Part shown: positions 46,864-56,283 of the stretch, piece by piece
Layout of the letters: every line of letters begins with the position of its first letter
How positions within the stretch are numbered: the stretch's first letter is position 1
Assembly (NCBI RefSeq): GCF_001586215.1
Contig: NZ_CP014634.1
Span: 2,542,001 to 2,606,000 of the forward strand
DNA length: 64,000 nucleotides
Origin: Corynebacterium simulans
Lineage (GTDB): Bacteria > Actinomycetota > Actinomycetes > Mycobacteriales > Mycobacteriaceae
Reading direction: 5' to 3'
Program-made: the position numbers and the translations under genes
Notes under the pieces: generated by a model
What the model saw: only the letters and a program-made list of their open reading frames with translations
Told to the model about the DNA's origin: nothing
The model's database searches: none

Positions 46864-48482
46864 TAGTCTTCCTCCTCAGCAGTAGCAGTTTGGCCGGCAG
46901 CGACTGCGCCATTTACAAGGTTGCAGAACGGGGCCAGCTCGGTGGGGATGATGAGGCCGTGGCGGATGAGGTCAACCATGGCCGGCAGCGCGGAGGCCAC
47001 CAGCTCCTCCTCATCGAAGCCCTGGGCTGCGGCGTAGAGCTCGATGGTCTCGCCAAGGGAGAGCCCCGCTGGGTTTAAGCCGGCGACGATGGCCGCGATG
47101 TGCTTGTCGACGTCGTGGGACCAGCGTGGGCCCTCCGTGCGGGTAAGGCGCAGCGCGGCGGGGGCAAAGCCCATGCCCAACTCGGCGTCGGGAAGCTGCA
47201 CGTCCTCGCGGGCCACGCCGGGGCGGACCTGGAAGTGCTTGGTCTCTAGCTCGCCCGGGACAAGACCTCGGAGCCAGGCCACGCGCGCGAAGTATTCCTC
47301 TACTTCTGGGCCCAGGGGATCGGTGAAAGGCTGCGGCATGTACTCGGCGAGGACGTCGGAAGGCTCGTCATCGTCGATGCGCTGGATGGCCACAAAACCA
47401 AAGCCGATGCCGGTGACGTCGTGCTCGTTAAAGTGCTCAAGCCAAAGCCGGGCGCGCTCGCGGCCGAGGTCGCTGCGAACGTCCACTGACTCGTCCTTGA
47501 GCCAGGTGGAGACGTAGAGGGCAGGGTCGGCGACGTCGCGCTGGATTATCCAGGCGGCCACGCCCTTTTCCGGCAGCCAGGAGGCCACGCGCTGCTGCCA
47601 GGACTGCTCGCCTTGGTGGACCCATGCTCCCAAGATGTGTGCGCTGCCGCCCGGCGCGAGGTGCTCGACCGCCTGGGAGACCACGAGCTCGCTGGCGCCG
47701 TCCAGGTTAAGCCCGGAGTCGCGGTAGATGTGGCCGACTTCCGGCAGGCCCACCACGAAAGGCGGGTTGGCCACGATGCGATCGAAGCGGCGGCCGGCTA
47801 CAGGTTCAAACCAGGAGCCCTGGAGCAGCTCGACCTTTTCTTCTGCCGCGGGGCCCGCTGCGGCCAGCGTGGCGCGCGCGAGGTCCAGAGCGCGGGAGTG
47901 GAGGTCGGTGGCCGTCACGTGGGCGGCGGTGGAAAGCTGGCCGAGCAGCTGCACGCCGGAGCCGGTGCCTAGGTCTAATGCGGTCTCCACCGGGGTAAGC
48001 GGCGTCGATTGCAAAAGCGAGAGGCTGGCCGCTCCCACGCCGAGCACGTGCTCGGAGCCCGGGACGTGGTCCACCAGGGAAGCATCCACGTCGGAGAAGA
48101 CCAGGCGGTTGGTGCCGACGATGATGTGTGGGCGGATGTCATAGGCAATGTAGGCATTGCCGGACTCGTCCAGCTGCGCCACGCCTGCATCCATGAGCTT
48201 GGTAGCAAGGCGGGCGCCGAGGACGTCGGAAAGCTGCGTCGGCGCAACAGCATCGTGCAGGATAAACAGGCGGATGAGTGCGTCCAAGGTGGTATCACCC
48301 GCAGCGCCCAGGGCCACGGCGGCCGGCTCGCCGCGGTGAAGCGCCTCGGTGTATTCGGGGCCCAAGTGCCCAGCGATGCCGTCGGCGGTGAAACCGTGGG
48401 AGCTTAAGAACTCGCTAAGCTCCGCGGCGACAGCGGCGACGGGGAGCTCGGGATTGAAGTCAGGTCCAAATTTAGTCATCAT
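46863..48482 (-). CDS. Class I SAM-dependent methyltransferase
   Basis: 539 residues. A central Rossmann methyltransferase domain shows motif [17 protein letters not shown] (about residue 170) and the HemK-like catalytic NPPFVVG (about 240), typical of N6-adenine or glutamine-type methyltransferases. The N-terminal 130 residues resemble the actinobacterial DUF7059 region and a C-terminal 150-residue extension follows. Substrate unknown. The start is one of two tandem ATGs at 48482 or 48479. Confidence 0.85.
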   Translation of the reverse strand: MMTKFGPDFNPELPVAAVAAELSEFLSSHGFTADGIAGHLGPEYTEALHRGEPAAVALGAAGDTTLDALIRLFILHDAVAPTQLSDVLGARLATKLMDAGVAQLDESGNAYIAYDIRPHIIVGTNRLVFSDVDASLVDHVPGSEHVLGVGAASLSLLQSTPLTPVETALDLGTGSGVQLLGQLSTAAHVTATDLHSRALDLARATLAAAGPAAEEKVELLQGSWFEPVAGRRFDRIVANPPFVVGLPEVGHIYRDSGLNLDGASELVVSQAVEHLAPGGSAHILGAWVHQGEQSWQQRVASWLPEKGVAAWIIQRDVADPALYVSTWLKDESVDVRSDLGRERARLWLEHFNEHDVTGIGFGFVAIQRIDDDEPSDVLAEYMPQPFTDPLGPEVEEYFARVAWLRGLVPGELETKHFQVRPGVAREDVQLPDAELGMGFAPAALRLTRTEGPRWSHDVDKHIAAIVAGLNPAGLSLGETIELYAAAQGFDEEELVASALPAMVDLIRHGLIIPTELAPFCNLVNGAVAAGQTATAEEED

Positions 48483-48535
48483 CTTTTCTCCGTCTTTTCT
48501 CCAGCCTTATTTCTTAATCTGTTTATCTATGCCGA

Positions 48536-49000
48536 TTATTGCGAGTCGTCGTCATGATCGATGGTCTCGGCAGACCGCTGCTCGATGCCCTCGCGCTTGG
48601 GCTGGGCTAGTTGCTCTGCCTGCATTTGCGCCATCTGGCGGGCAAGCGCCGGCTTATAGATGTTCTTTTCGCGCTTGTCCTTGCGCTGGCCCTGCGCATT
48701 ACCAATCACCACGGCGATCCACGGCAGCGGGAAGGTCACGGCGATGATTAAGGTGCCGGCGAGCCAGGCGTCGAAGAAGTACATGAGCGCGCCGCCTATG
48801 AGGAGGGAGGGCACACGCAGAAGCTGCAGGATGGAATAGATGACTTCGCGCCGATGCAACTGTTGGCCCGGGGAGAGCTGGGCGGTGGTGATGAGGTGGG
48901 CTTCGCGGCGTCGGAAAGGGCGCGCCCATCCGCGCCGCCCCGTTTGTGGGGTGCCGGAGGAATTTCGGCTTAACCTATCGCGCGAGTTCTTGGGGGACAT
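48536..49000 (-). CDS. DUF3099 membrane protein
   Basis: 154 residues from the ATG at 49000 (MSPKNSRDRLSRNSSG). A basic N-terminus is followed by two membrane segments: LRVPSLLIGGALMYFF and AGTLIIAVTFPLPWIAVVIG. The C-terminus is charged (MAQMQAEQLAQPKREGIE). DUF3099 is an actinobacterial family of unknown role and is usually beside the DUF3039 gene, as here. An open frame to 49144 is upstream of the family start. Confidence 0.8.
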   Translation of the reverse strand: MSPKNSRDRLSRNSSGTPQTGRRGWARPFRRREAHLITTAQLSPGQQLHRREVIYSILQLLRVPSLLIGGALMYFFDAWLAGTLIIAVTFPLPWIAVVIGNAQGQRKDKREKNIYKPALARQMAQMQAEQLAQPKREGIEQRSAETIDHDDDSQ

Positions 49001-49060
49001 GCGTACAAGGGTAGACGGGCGAGGTGCGAACTTCGACACCGATGCGGCATGATTGGTGGA

Positions 49061-49300
49061 GTGAGTACGACGACTAAGACGATTGAACGCCCCGACGTCC
49101 GCGAGGACACGTCCACTTCTGATGACACCCCGAAGTTCTTTCATTACGTAAAGAAAGACCAGATTTTGGACTCCGCAGTCAACGGTAAGTACGTCGTTGC
49201 GCTGTGCGGCGAGACCTTCCCCGTAACCAAGCAGGCAAAGCCCGGCTCCCCGGTATGCCCGGATTGTGAGCGCGTGTACAAGGGCCTGCGCCGCAAGTGA
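49061..49300 (+). CDS. DUF3039 protein
   Basis: 79 residues from the GTG at 49061 (STTTKTIERPDVREDT). An ATG at 49049 would add MIGG. It has a CGETFPVTKQ...PVCPDCERVY region with three cysteines suggesting a small zinc-ribbon. The family is small, actinobacterial and of unknown function. It overlaps the next helicase gene by GTGA, so the two are coupled. Confidence 0.82.
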   Translation: MSTTTKTIERPDVREDTSTSDDTPKFFHYVKKDQILDSAVNGKYVVALCGETFPVTKQAKPGSPVCPDCERVYKGLRRK

Positions 49301-51102
49301 GCCGCCCGGTGAGTAATTCTGTGTCCCGCAACCCCAGAAGATTCGCCAACAACGGAAAGCTACGCGCCTGGCAGCAGGCGGCCCTCGATAAGTTCCTGTC
49401 TAAAAAGCCGCAGGACTTCATGGCCGTGGCAACGCCTGGTGCAGGTAAGACCACCTTCGCGCTGCGCATTGCCACAGAGCTGATGGAAGACCGCACGGTC
49501 GAGCGAGTCATCGTCGTGGTGCCTACTGAACACCTCAAGATTCAGTGGTCCCAGTCGGCCGCGCGCGTGGGCTTGGCGCTGGATCCGAACTTCTCGAATT
49601 CTTCTGCCGTGAACCCGGCGATGGACGGCATCGTGGTGACCTATGCTCAGGTGGGCATGCACCCGTTCAAGCACCGCGCGGTGGCTTCGGCGCGCCGTAC
49701 GTTGGTGATCCTGGATGAGATTCACCACGCAGGTGACGCCAAGAGCTGGGGCGACGGCGTGCGCGAGGCTTACGACGACGTCGAGCACCGCTTGGCGCTT
49801 ACCGGTACGCCTTTCCGCTCGGATGACTCGCAGATTCCTTTCGTGCGCTACGAGGAGGACGGTGAGGGCCACCTGGTCTCTCGCTCGGATCACGCCTATA
49901 ACTATGGCGATGCGCTTCGCGACGGCGTCGTGCGCCCCGTTGTGTTCTTGTCTTACTCGGGCGAGGCGCGCTGGCGTGACTCCGCGGGTGAGGAATACGC
50001 CGCGCGTCTGGGCGATATCTTGAACCCTGAGCAGACAGCCCGTGCATGGAAGACGGCGCTGGACCCGAAGGGCGAGTGGATCCCGGCGGTGCTGCAGGCC
50101 GCACACACGCGCCTTATGCAGATGCGCCGCAACATGCCGGACGCCGGCGGCCTGGTGTTGGCTACCGATACGCAAACTGCGCGCGCCTACGCGAAGATTT
50201 TGAAGCAGCTTTCCTCGACCCCGGTCTCCGTGATTTTGTCCGATGACCCGGGCTCTTCGGACCGCATTGAGGAGTTTTCCAAGTCCACCGACGAGTGGAT
50301 GGTGGCAGTGCGCATGGTGTCTGAGGGCGTCGACGTCCCGCGCCTAGCGGTGGGCGTTTACGCCACCTCGGCCTCGACTCCGCTGTTCTTCGCGCAGGCA
50401 ATCGGCCGCTTCGTGCGATCGCGTATGCCCGGTGAGACCGCCTCGGTGTTCCTGCCTTCCGTGCCGGTGCTGCTGGGCCTGGCTGAGAACATGGAAAAGG
50501 AACGCAACCATGTCCTGGGTGAGGAAAAGAGCCCCGATAAAGAGGGCTGGGATGACGAGCTATTGGCGGAGGCCAATACTAAGAAGTCTGAGCCCGACAT
50601 GCTCGAGCCCTCCTACGAGGCCCTTGGCGCGGAGGCGGAGTTTTCCGGCCTGCTCTTTAACGGCTCGCAGTTCAACACCGGCGACATCACCGAAGACGTC
50701 GACGCGGACTTCCTGGGCATCCCCGGGCTTCTCGACGCCGACCAGGTCAAGGACCTGCTGCGCAAGAAGCAGTCGGAGGAACTCGATCGCCGCGAAGCAG
50801 AGGAGAAGGCGCGCCGGGCTGCTGAGGCCGCTGAGGAACAGCGCCGCAAGCTCTACGGCATGCAGTACGCTCCGAAGCGCCGTGAGGAACCAACTAACAA
50901 CCAAGAATCCACCGGCGTAGTAGATGAGATTGGCAACCTGCGCAAGGAACTCAACACCGTTGTCTCCATTACCGCGCAGCGCACCGGCCGCCCTCACGGC
51001 GCCATTCACACTGAGGTCCGCAAGGCCTGCGGCGGCCCACCCACCGCGCTTTGCGACGCCGAGCAATTGCGCCAGCGCATCGAGTACCTGCGCAAGTGGT
51101 AG
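49297..51102 (+). CDS. SF2 DEAD/DEAH-type helicase
   Basis: 601 residues. Walker A ATPGAGKTTFALRI (about residue 45), DEIH box LVILDEIHHAGDAKSWGDG, TGTPFRSD and motif VI AQAIGRFVRSRM place it among the type III-restriction/UvrB-like helicases. The C-terminal 150 residues are acidic and coiled, ending near an ATP-cone-less helical tail. Substrate unknown; conserved actinobacterial neighbour of DUF3039. Start GTG overlapping the previous stop (GTGA). Confidence 0.9.
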   Translation: MSRPVSNSVSRNPRRFANNGKLRAWQQAALDKFLSKKPQDFMAVATPGAGKTTFALRIATELMEDRTVERVIVVVPTEHLKIQWSQSAARVGLALDPNFSNSSAVNPAMDGIVVTYAQVGMHPFKHRAVASARRTLVILDEIHHAGDAKSWGDGVREAYDDVEHRLALTGTPFRSDDSQIPFVRYEEDGEGHLVSRSDHAYNYGDALRDGVVRPVVFLSYSGEARWRDSAGEEYAARLGDILNPEQTARAWKTALDPKGEWIPAVLQAAHTRLMQMRRNMPDAGGLVLATDTQTARAYAKILKQLSSTPVSVILSDDPGSSDRIEEFSKSTDEWMVAVRMVSEGVDVPRLAVGVYATSASTPLFFAQAIGRFVRSRMPGETASVFLPSVPVLLGLAENMEKERNHVLGEEKSPDKEGWDDELLAEANTKKSEPDMLEPSYEALGAEAEFSGLLFNGSQFNTGDITEDVDADFLGIPGLLDADQVKDLLRKKQSEELDRREAEEKARRAAEAAEEQRRKLYGMQYAPKRREEPTNNQESTGVVDEIGNLRKELNTVVSITAQRTGRPHGAIHTEVRKACGGPPTALCDAEQLRQRIEYLRKW

Positions 51103-51240
51103 GTGACGCGACGCGGTGCACTCCTAGCGTGGAGCGCACCCAGCGTGGGTAACGTAGTCAAAAGCAGTAGTCAAAAGCAATAGAACGATGAGCAATAACA
51201 CGATTAAGGCTTTTGCGCTGCATTCAAGGAGGCCAAGCGT

Positions 51241-51699
51241 ATGACCACCCCGAACGACCCTCACACCCCGGGCAACGGGAAGAATTCCGACAGTACCGAA
51301 GGCGCGGCATACCCGGCTTTTGCCGGTGGTGGTGTCGGTGAACCTCAAGCCGAAAAGAAAAGCGTGATCGCTGTTTGGGCTCTCGTAATCGGCATCATTG
51401 CGCTGGTGTCTTTGTTCCTAGTTGTTCCACCGCTGCTGCTGGGGCCGATTGGCATCATCGTCTCCATCGTCGCATTGCTAAAAGGCAAGAAGCGACCAAA
51501 AGAGCTACGCCGCGCCTGGATGTCCATCGCCGGCTTGATTACCTCAATTATCGCATTAATCTTGTCCGTTGCTTTCTCGGTTTACTTGTATACGCACATT
51601 GGTTGGACGATGACGCCTGACCCTGAAATGTGCATGACCATCGATGACCCAGTGCAAAAGCAAGCCTGCATGGAAGATTCTTTGAATGGCGCTACTTAA
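51241..51699 (+). CDS. DUF4190-like membrane protein, copy 1
   Basis: 152 residues. The disordered Pro/Gly/Asn-rich N-terminus is followed by two membrane segments (VIAVWALVIGIIALVSLFLVV and WMSIAGLITSIIALILSVAF). The cytoplasmic LLKGKKRPKELRRA between them gives the DUF4190 pattern. A short outer tail has cysteines (MCMTIDD, ACMEDS). AAGGAGG before the ATG. It is paralogous to the next gene. Confidence 0.82.
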   Translation: MTTPNDPHTPGNGKNSDSTEGAAYPAFAGGGVGEPQAEKKSVIAVWALVIGIIALVSLFLVVPPLLLGPIGIIVSIVALLKGKKRPKELRRAWMSIAGLITSIIALILSVAFSVYLYTHIGWTMTPDPEMCMTIDDPVQKQACMEDSLNGAT

Positions 51700-51830
51700 A
51701 ACTAGGTTGCCAGTGATTTCACAGGTTCCGTCAGTAACGTGGCCGGAAGCGATTACAAACGCATAAGCTATTTAACGCACATATTCGATAAAGAGCACGC
51801 TATTAGGGCTGCCCCAAGGAGGCCAACCAC

Positions 51831-52403
51831 ATGACCACCCCGAACAACCCAGAGAATCCGAACAACCTGAACAACCCAGAGAACCCGGACAACGTAAAGA
51901 ACCCATTTAGCAGCGACAGCACCAGCAAGCTGCCGTCCTACGGTGAGGCAACCTCCAAGGCCAACGAGGAGCGCGCTCACGACGCATACGCCACGGACGC
52001 TAACGCAACCGCCGCTGGCACCGGCTACCCGGCCTACGCTGGTGCTGACAGCCAGCCGGCAAAGAAGAACGCCGTTGCTATCTGGGCGATGGTCATCGGC
52101 ATCATCGCGCTGCTGTCCCTGCTGCTGATTGTTCCGCCGCTCCTGCTTGGCCCAATCGGCATCATCGTCTCCATCATCGCGCTGGTCGTTGGCGGCAAGC
52201 GCCCGAAGGAGCTGCGCCGCACCTGGATGTCCATCGTCGGCCTGGTTACTTCCATCCTGGCCCTCGCTGGCTCCATCGCCGTCATGGCCCTCGGCGTCGC
52301 GTTCCTCGGTGAGACCGGCGCCGACAAGTGCTTGGAGATGCAGGACCCTGCTCAGCAGCAGGCCTGCATGGAGGATAGCCTAGGCACCGCAGCACAGCAG
52401 TAG
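51831..52403 (+). CDS. DUF4190-like membrane protein, copy 2
   Basis: 190 residues. The same membrane core as copy 1 (IWAMVIGIIALLSLLLIVPP, PKELRRTWMSIVGLV), with matching tail cysteines (CLEMQDPAQQQACMEDS). The N-terminus is longer, with repeated NPEN/NNP units. Leader sequences also match (AAGGAGGCCAA before ATGACCACCCC), so the pair arose by tandem duplication. A terminator follows at 52431. Confidence 0.84.
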   Translation: MTTPNNPENPNNLNNPENPDNVKNPFSSDSTSKLPSYGEATSKANEERAHDAYATDANATAAGTGYPAYAGADSQPAKKNAVAIWAMVIGIIALLSLLLIVPPLLLGPIGIIVSIIALVVGGKRPKELRRTWMSIVGLVTSILALAGSIAVMALGVAFLGETGADKCLEMQDPAQQQACMEDSLGTAAQQ

Positions 52404-52430
52404 GGGAAATACCCACACATCGCACTAAGC

Positions 52431-52480
52431 AACCCCCACGAGCCCCGACCACATATGTGGTTGGAAGGCACGTGGGGGTT
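52431..52480 (+). terminator. Terminator after the DUF4190-like pair
   Basis: AACCCCCACG / CGTGGGGGTT stem, with an inner ACCACATATGTGGT hairpin, ending in TCTT. Confidence 0.85.
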
Positions 52481-52575
52481 CTTAATGTCTCGTGGAAGTC
52501 GCTCTGTCACTTGGCGTCGGTAAGTGCGTTTCCGAGCGGAACTAGGAGAGGGGATTAACCCTGTTTGATAATTAT

Positions 52576-52605
52576 TGAACGGTGTTCAAGATGCTGGGCT
52601 ACGAT
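52576..52605 (+). promoter_or_regulatory. bioWF promoter with BioQ-like operator
   Basis: TGAACGGTGTTCA (52576-52588) is identical to the bioY operator except for one central base. It overlaps a TTGAAC -35-like hexamer (52575-52580). TACGAT (52600-52605) is the -10; transcription would begin about seven bases later, at the bioW ATG (52612), giving a leaderless mRNA. Confidence 0.75.
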
Positions 52606-52611
52606 ACCTGC

Positions 52612-53349
52612 ATGGCAAAAACCTCGACTGTGCTGATGAGTATCAAGATGCGTGCAAGCCTTGAAGGTAGGCATATCTCGGGTGCAGAACGCATCGTAGA
52701 ACCGCACCTTGTTCCTCGTGTGAGCTCAGAGCTTGCTACTCGTGCGTTGCGGCACGAAAAGGGCGTGCCGGATTCCATCAATATCGCTACGAGGGTGGTT
52801 GCAGCAAGCGACATTGCTCATGTCAGTGCCTTGAAGGTGAGTACACGGGACTGCGAGAACCCGGAGTCTGCACAAACAGCGATGATAGCCGTGCTCGCTA
52901 AGGGCAACCGAGTTTCCGAGAGCGCAGCCCGCCGAGGTATCGAGCTTCTGTACCGCACCCGCGATATGCGCGGTGCGAGCATCGTCTGTGCTGAAACCGG
53001 CGAGCGTCTAGACACTCATGGGCAACGTGGCGTTCGGGTGGGAACATTTGATTGGGCTGATTCCTTTTGCGCCGAGTCGAAGAACCATCGGGCTGATGCC
53101 GTTGCTTTAGCATCCAAGGCTCTTGCTGCGCCGGGCATTGTCGCGGAAGTCTGTATTTCCGATGACCCGAGCTACACCACGGGTTATGTTGCGGTCGAAG
53201 GTTCCTATACGGCTTTGCACAACGTCAAGGCTGAAGGCGGGAAACAAGGCGGACGTGTCTTGTTCTATTCAGGCGCACTTAGTGCACTTCCGGCGACAGA
53301 GCAGTGGCTGCGTGAAAAGCCTGTCCTCGTGGAAGGTTCTTGGCAATGA
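52612..53349 (+). CDS. bioW: 6-carboxyhexanoate-CoA ligase (pimeloyl-CoA synthetase) BioW
   Basis: 245 residues. Landmarks that align with Bacillus subtilis BioW: MRASLEGRHISGAERI at the start, GERLDTHGQRGVRVGTFDW in the middle, and SDDPSYTTGYVA near residue 185. The enzyme activates pimelate to pimeloyl-CoA, the substrate of BioF. The ATG at 52612 is probably a leaderless start under a BioQ-like operator; MSIKMRAS at 52636 is a possible later start. The stop overlaps the bioF ATG (ATGA). Intact. Confidence 0.92.
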   Translation: MAKTSTVLMSIKMRASLEGRHISGAERIVEPHLVPRVSSELATRALRHEKGVPDSINIATRVVAASDIAHVSALKVSTRDCENPESAQTAMIAVLAKGNRVSESAARRGIELLYRTRDMRGASIVCAETGERLDTHGQRGVRVGTFDWADSFCAESKNHRADAVALASKALAAPGIVAEVCISDDPSYTTGYVAVEGSYTALHNVKAEGGKQGGRVLFYSGALSALPATEQWLREKPVLVEGSWQ

Positions 53350-54350
53350 GCCTGGAAGACTGGGCATGCAGTTCTAATGCTTCGTGGCGTGAGCGTGGTC
53401 TGGAAAGAGTCGAAAGGGTCATTAGCGGTAGTCAAAGTCCGCGCACCGTGGTCGATGGGCGTGAAACGCTGCTTGCGGGATCGTCTGATTACCTGGGGCT
53501 CGGGGCGAATCGCGCGCTTGCCGACGCAGCCCACGAAGCAACGCTGCGCGCCGGGGTGGGGTCGGGAGGATCGCGACTGACTACGGGTACGAGTGATTAT
53601 CATGTCGCGCTCGAGCGTGATCTGGCTGGTTTTGTCGGTGCGCCGGCAGCGCTCGTGTTCGGTTCGGGTTACCACGCCAACATGGGAGTAATCCCTGCGC
53701 TTGCTGCAGCTGCGCGAGATTGTGGCGAGAGACTTTCTATTTTCTCTGACGCTGATAATCATGCGAGCATCATCGACGGCATCCGGCTGGCCAAGTCGAG
53801 CTACCAAGGGATCCGGTCATCTGTTTATCCGCACCTCGACGTGAAAACCTTAGAAGAGCAGCTTGCTGCCGATGCATCAGAGCGCCGATTGATTGTCAGT
53901 GACGGCGTATTTTCCATGTCCGGCGAGCTTGCGAATCTCCATGCGCTTCAGGAACTTGCTCAGGATTACAACGCCTGGTTGATGATCGATGACGCGCACG
54001 GGATCGGCACACTTGGCAGAAATGGACGCGGCGTTTGTGAGCATTTCGATTTACCTTTGCCGGATATCTATATCGGTACCGCTAGCAAAGCCCTAGGTGT
54101 GGCGGGCGCTTTCGTCGTGGGCAGTGAGCCACTTATCGAGCTATGCCGCCAACGCTGCCGCAGCTATATCTTCTCAACGTCCATGCCACCATCGCAGGCG
54201 GCTGCTATTAGTGCGGCGTTAGCTCTTGTTCCTTCGCATGTGCCACGGCTTGCCCGCGTCGTGCACAACCTTCGGCAGCGTCTGCGGGCGAACGGATGGA
54301 AAGTGGCGGACTCGCCCGCACCTATTATCGTCTTGCCAGTAGGCGCTGAG
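53346..54350 (+). pseudogene. bioF: KAPA synthase BioF, 5' fragment (interrupted)
   Basis: 335 codons of 8-amino-7-oxononanoate synthase before the insertion. SSDYLGLG, GSGGSRLTTGTSDYH, DNHASIIDG, IDDAHGIGTLG and the PLP-lysine region TASKALGVAGAF are all present. The reading frame then runs into the IS element and stops at 54440 after foreign residues. The missing last 57 residues are at 60949-61122. BioF condenses pimeloyl-CoA with alanine; without its C-terminal domain it is unlikely to fold. ATG overlaps bioW stop. Confidence 0.93.
54346..54350. repeat. Target-site duplication CTGAG, left copy
   Basis: Matches CTGAG at 60944-60948 right after the element. The duplication lies in the bioF GCT GAG codons, and removal of one copy plus the element restores the reading frame. 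Confidence 0.88.
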
Positions 54351-54503
54351 TGTCGATTTGGGGTAGTTGGTACCGCGAGTCCGCGTAGTTGGTACCGGTG
54401 TTCCACGTATCCGGTACTGCAAGGGGGTTTTCTTTCATAGTTGATGTTGGCGACACCACAATCCGCTGGTGTTGCGTCAACTTCTACTTGGAAGGAGCTG
54501 GTC

Positions 54504-54509
54504 CTTGTG
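54504..54509. repeat. Target-site duplication CTTGTG, left copy (inner IS21)
   Basis: Matches CTTGTG at 58453-58458. The sequence includes the GTG start codon of the outer istA, so both copies keep it. Confidence 0.78.
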
Positions 54510-54652
54510 TGTTGCGACCGGCTATTTGGTAGCAGTGTCGTGACTATCTGGTAGCGCTTCAGTGAGTATCTGGTAGCAGCTCAGGGCGCTCGGGATGATA
54601 CTTCCGGTAGCCGCACCACTCGGGTGCGGCGCGTACTGGAAGGAGTCCGCTG

Positions 54653-56278
54653 ATGACGGATTACCGTGCGGTGATGACGCTGCTGATTAGGAAGCGTTCT
54701 TACCGCCAGATTGAAGACCAACTCGGGTGCTCGCACCGCGCGATTTCCCGAGCGAACCAAGCGCTGCGAAGCCTTGGCTTGACCACTGCCCAGCAGGTCG
54801 CGGCGTTGACGAATGACGAGCTGGACGAGATATTCGTTGACAAGCGCAGTAGCGGGCAAGGCGAGTTCGTCCCGATTGACTTTGACGCGGTCGTCAAAGC
54901 ACGCACAGGGCGTGTGAAGCAAACACTGCAAGTATTGTGGGCTCGGTACACCACGATCCCCGCCCAGCCGGGTCAGCGTCACTACAGCTACGACCGGTTC
55001 CGCCAGTTGGTTGCTTCCCATGTCGATGCGGCCGGGCTTACCGCCCGGATCACCCATGCACCAGGGCATACGATGCAGGTGGATTGGGCGGGGACCAAGA
55101 TGTGCCTGTACGACCCTGCGGGCACACCGGGTGCGAAAGTCAGCATTTTCGTTGCCGCGCTGCCGTATTCAGGGATGCTGTTTGCCTGTGCGTGTATTGA
55201 CCAGCGGCAACAGTCCTGGCTTGATGCCCACCGTCAAGCGTTTGACTACTTTGGTGGGGTCTGCCAGGTTGTTGTCCCCGATAACGCGTCGACGGCATCA
55301 AACGCGATCAGCACTGCCGATAGGAATCGGAAGGTCAACGACACTTACCAGCAGTTCTTGGAGCACTACAACACAGCAGCACTTCCTACGCGCGCGCGTC
55401 GGCCGAAGGATAAAGCGAATGTGGAAGCTGCGGTAAAGATCGTCACACACAAAGTCATCCACGCCCTTGAAGGCCACCAGTGTGTTGACTTGGACGAGCT
55501 CAACGGAAAGATTGTGGACTTAGTCGATGCAATCAACAGGTCCGTGCCGTTTCGCAGTCAGCACATCAGCCGCAGGGATCTCTTCGAAGAACACGAGCAG
55601 CATCTCCTTGCTGACCTGCCGACAACCCCATGGCAGCACACCGAGTGGAAGCGCGCGAAAGTAGCCCCTGATTTCCATATCACGGTTGCAACGGTGCGCT
55701 ACTCCGTTCCGCACCAGCTTGTTGGCCGCACTGTCGATGTGCGCATCACAGGCCAGGTCTTGACCGTCTTTGATCAGGGGACGACCGTGGCAACCCACCA
55801 GGTTTCGCATAAGCGTGGGGCCTATGTCACTGACTATGAGCACATTCCATCTGGAATGGACTCCACCCGTGGACTGTGGACCAGTGACTACTTTTATCGC
55901 GAAGCCAGCAAAACCGGCCCGGCAACACGCAAGGTCATCGAAGAACTCATCGCGGCGAAAGCCATCCCGGCCCAGGCGTACCAGTCTTGCCGAAATGTGC
56001 TTTCGATGGGCAAACACGGCAACAAACCAATCCTGGAAGAGGCATGCCAGCGCCTGACCGCCAACGACGGCAGCCGACGGGCGGTGTCATATACCGCAGT
56101 CAAAAACATGATGGCCGCCATACGCAAAGAACACGCCACTCGGCCCCGCGGATTAGACCAGGCCCCGCGTAGCACCACAACCGCCCAGCCTGTAGCCGCT
56201 GACCGGGATACCACCGGCGCGTTTCTCGGCGGTGCAGACCAGTTCAGCATGGACAACCTCGCAAAGAAAGGAAACTAA
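54653..56278 (+). CDS. istA: IS21-family transposase IstA (inner element)
   Basis: 541 residues. The N-terminal helix-turn-helix reads YRQIEDQLGCSHRAISRANQ. The DDE catalytic triad is D144 (QVDWAG), D210 (VVPDNAS) and E258 (KANVEAAV). AAGGAG lies before the ATG. It catalyses strand transfer with IstB as helper. The gene appears intact and complete. Confidence 0.93.
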   Translation: MTDYRAVMTLLIRKRSYRQIEDQLGCSHRAISRANQALRSLGLTTAQQVAALTNDELDEIFVDKRSSGQGEFVPIDFDAVVKARTGRVKQTLQVLWARYTTIPAQPGQRHYSYDRFRQLVASHVDAAGLTARITHAPGHTMQVDWAGTKMCLYDPAGTPGAKVSIFVAALPYSGMLFACACIDQRQQSWLDAHRQAFDYFGGVCQVVVPDNASTASNAISTADRNRKVNDTYQQFLEHYNTAALPTRARRPKDKANVEAAVKIVTHKVIHALEGHQCVDLDELNGKIVDLVDAINRSVPFRSQHISRRDLFEEHEQHLLADLPTTPWQHTEWKRAKVAPDFHITVATVRYSVPHQLVGRTVDVRITGQVLTVFDQGTTVATHQVSHKRGAYVTDYEHIPSGMDSTRGLWTSDYFYREASKTGPATRKVIEELIAAKAIPAQAYQSCRNVLSMGKHGNKPILEEACQRLTANDGSRRAVSYTAVKNMMAAIRKEHATRPRGLDQAPRSTTTAQPVAADRDTTGAFLGGADQFSMDNLAKKGN

Positions 56279-56283
56279 ACCCC

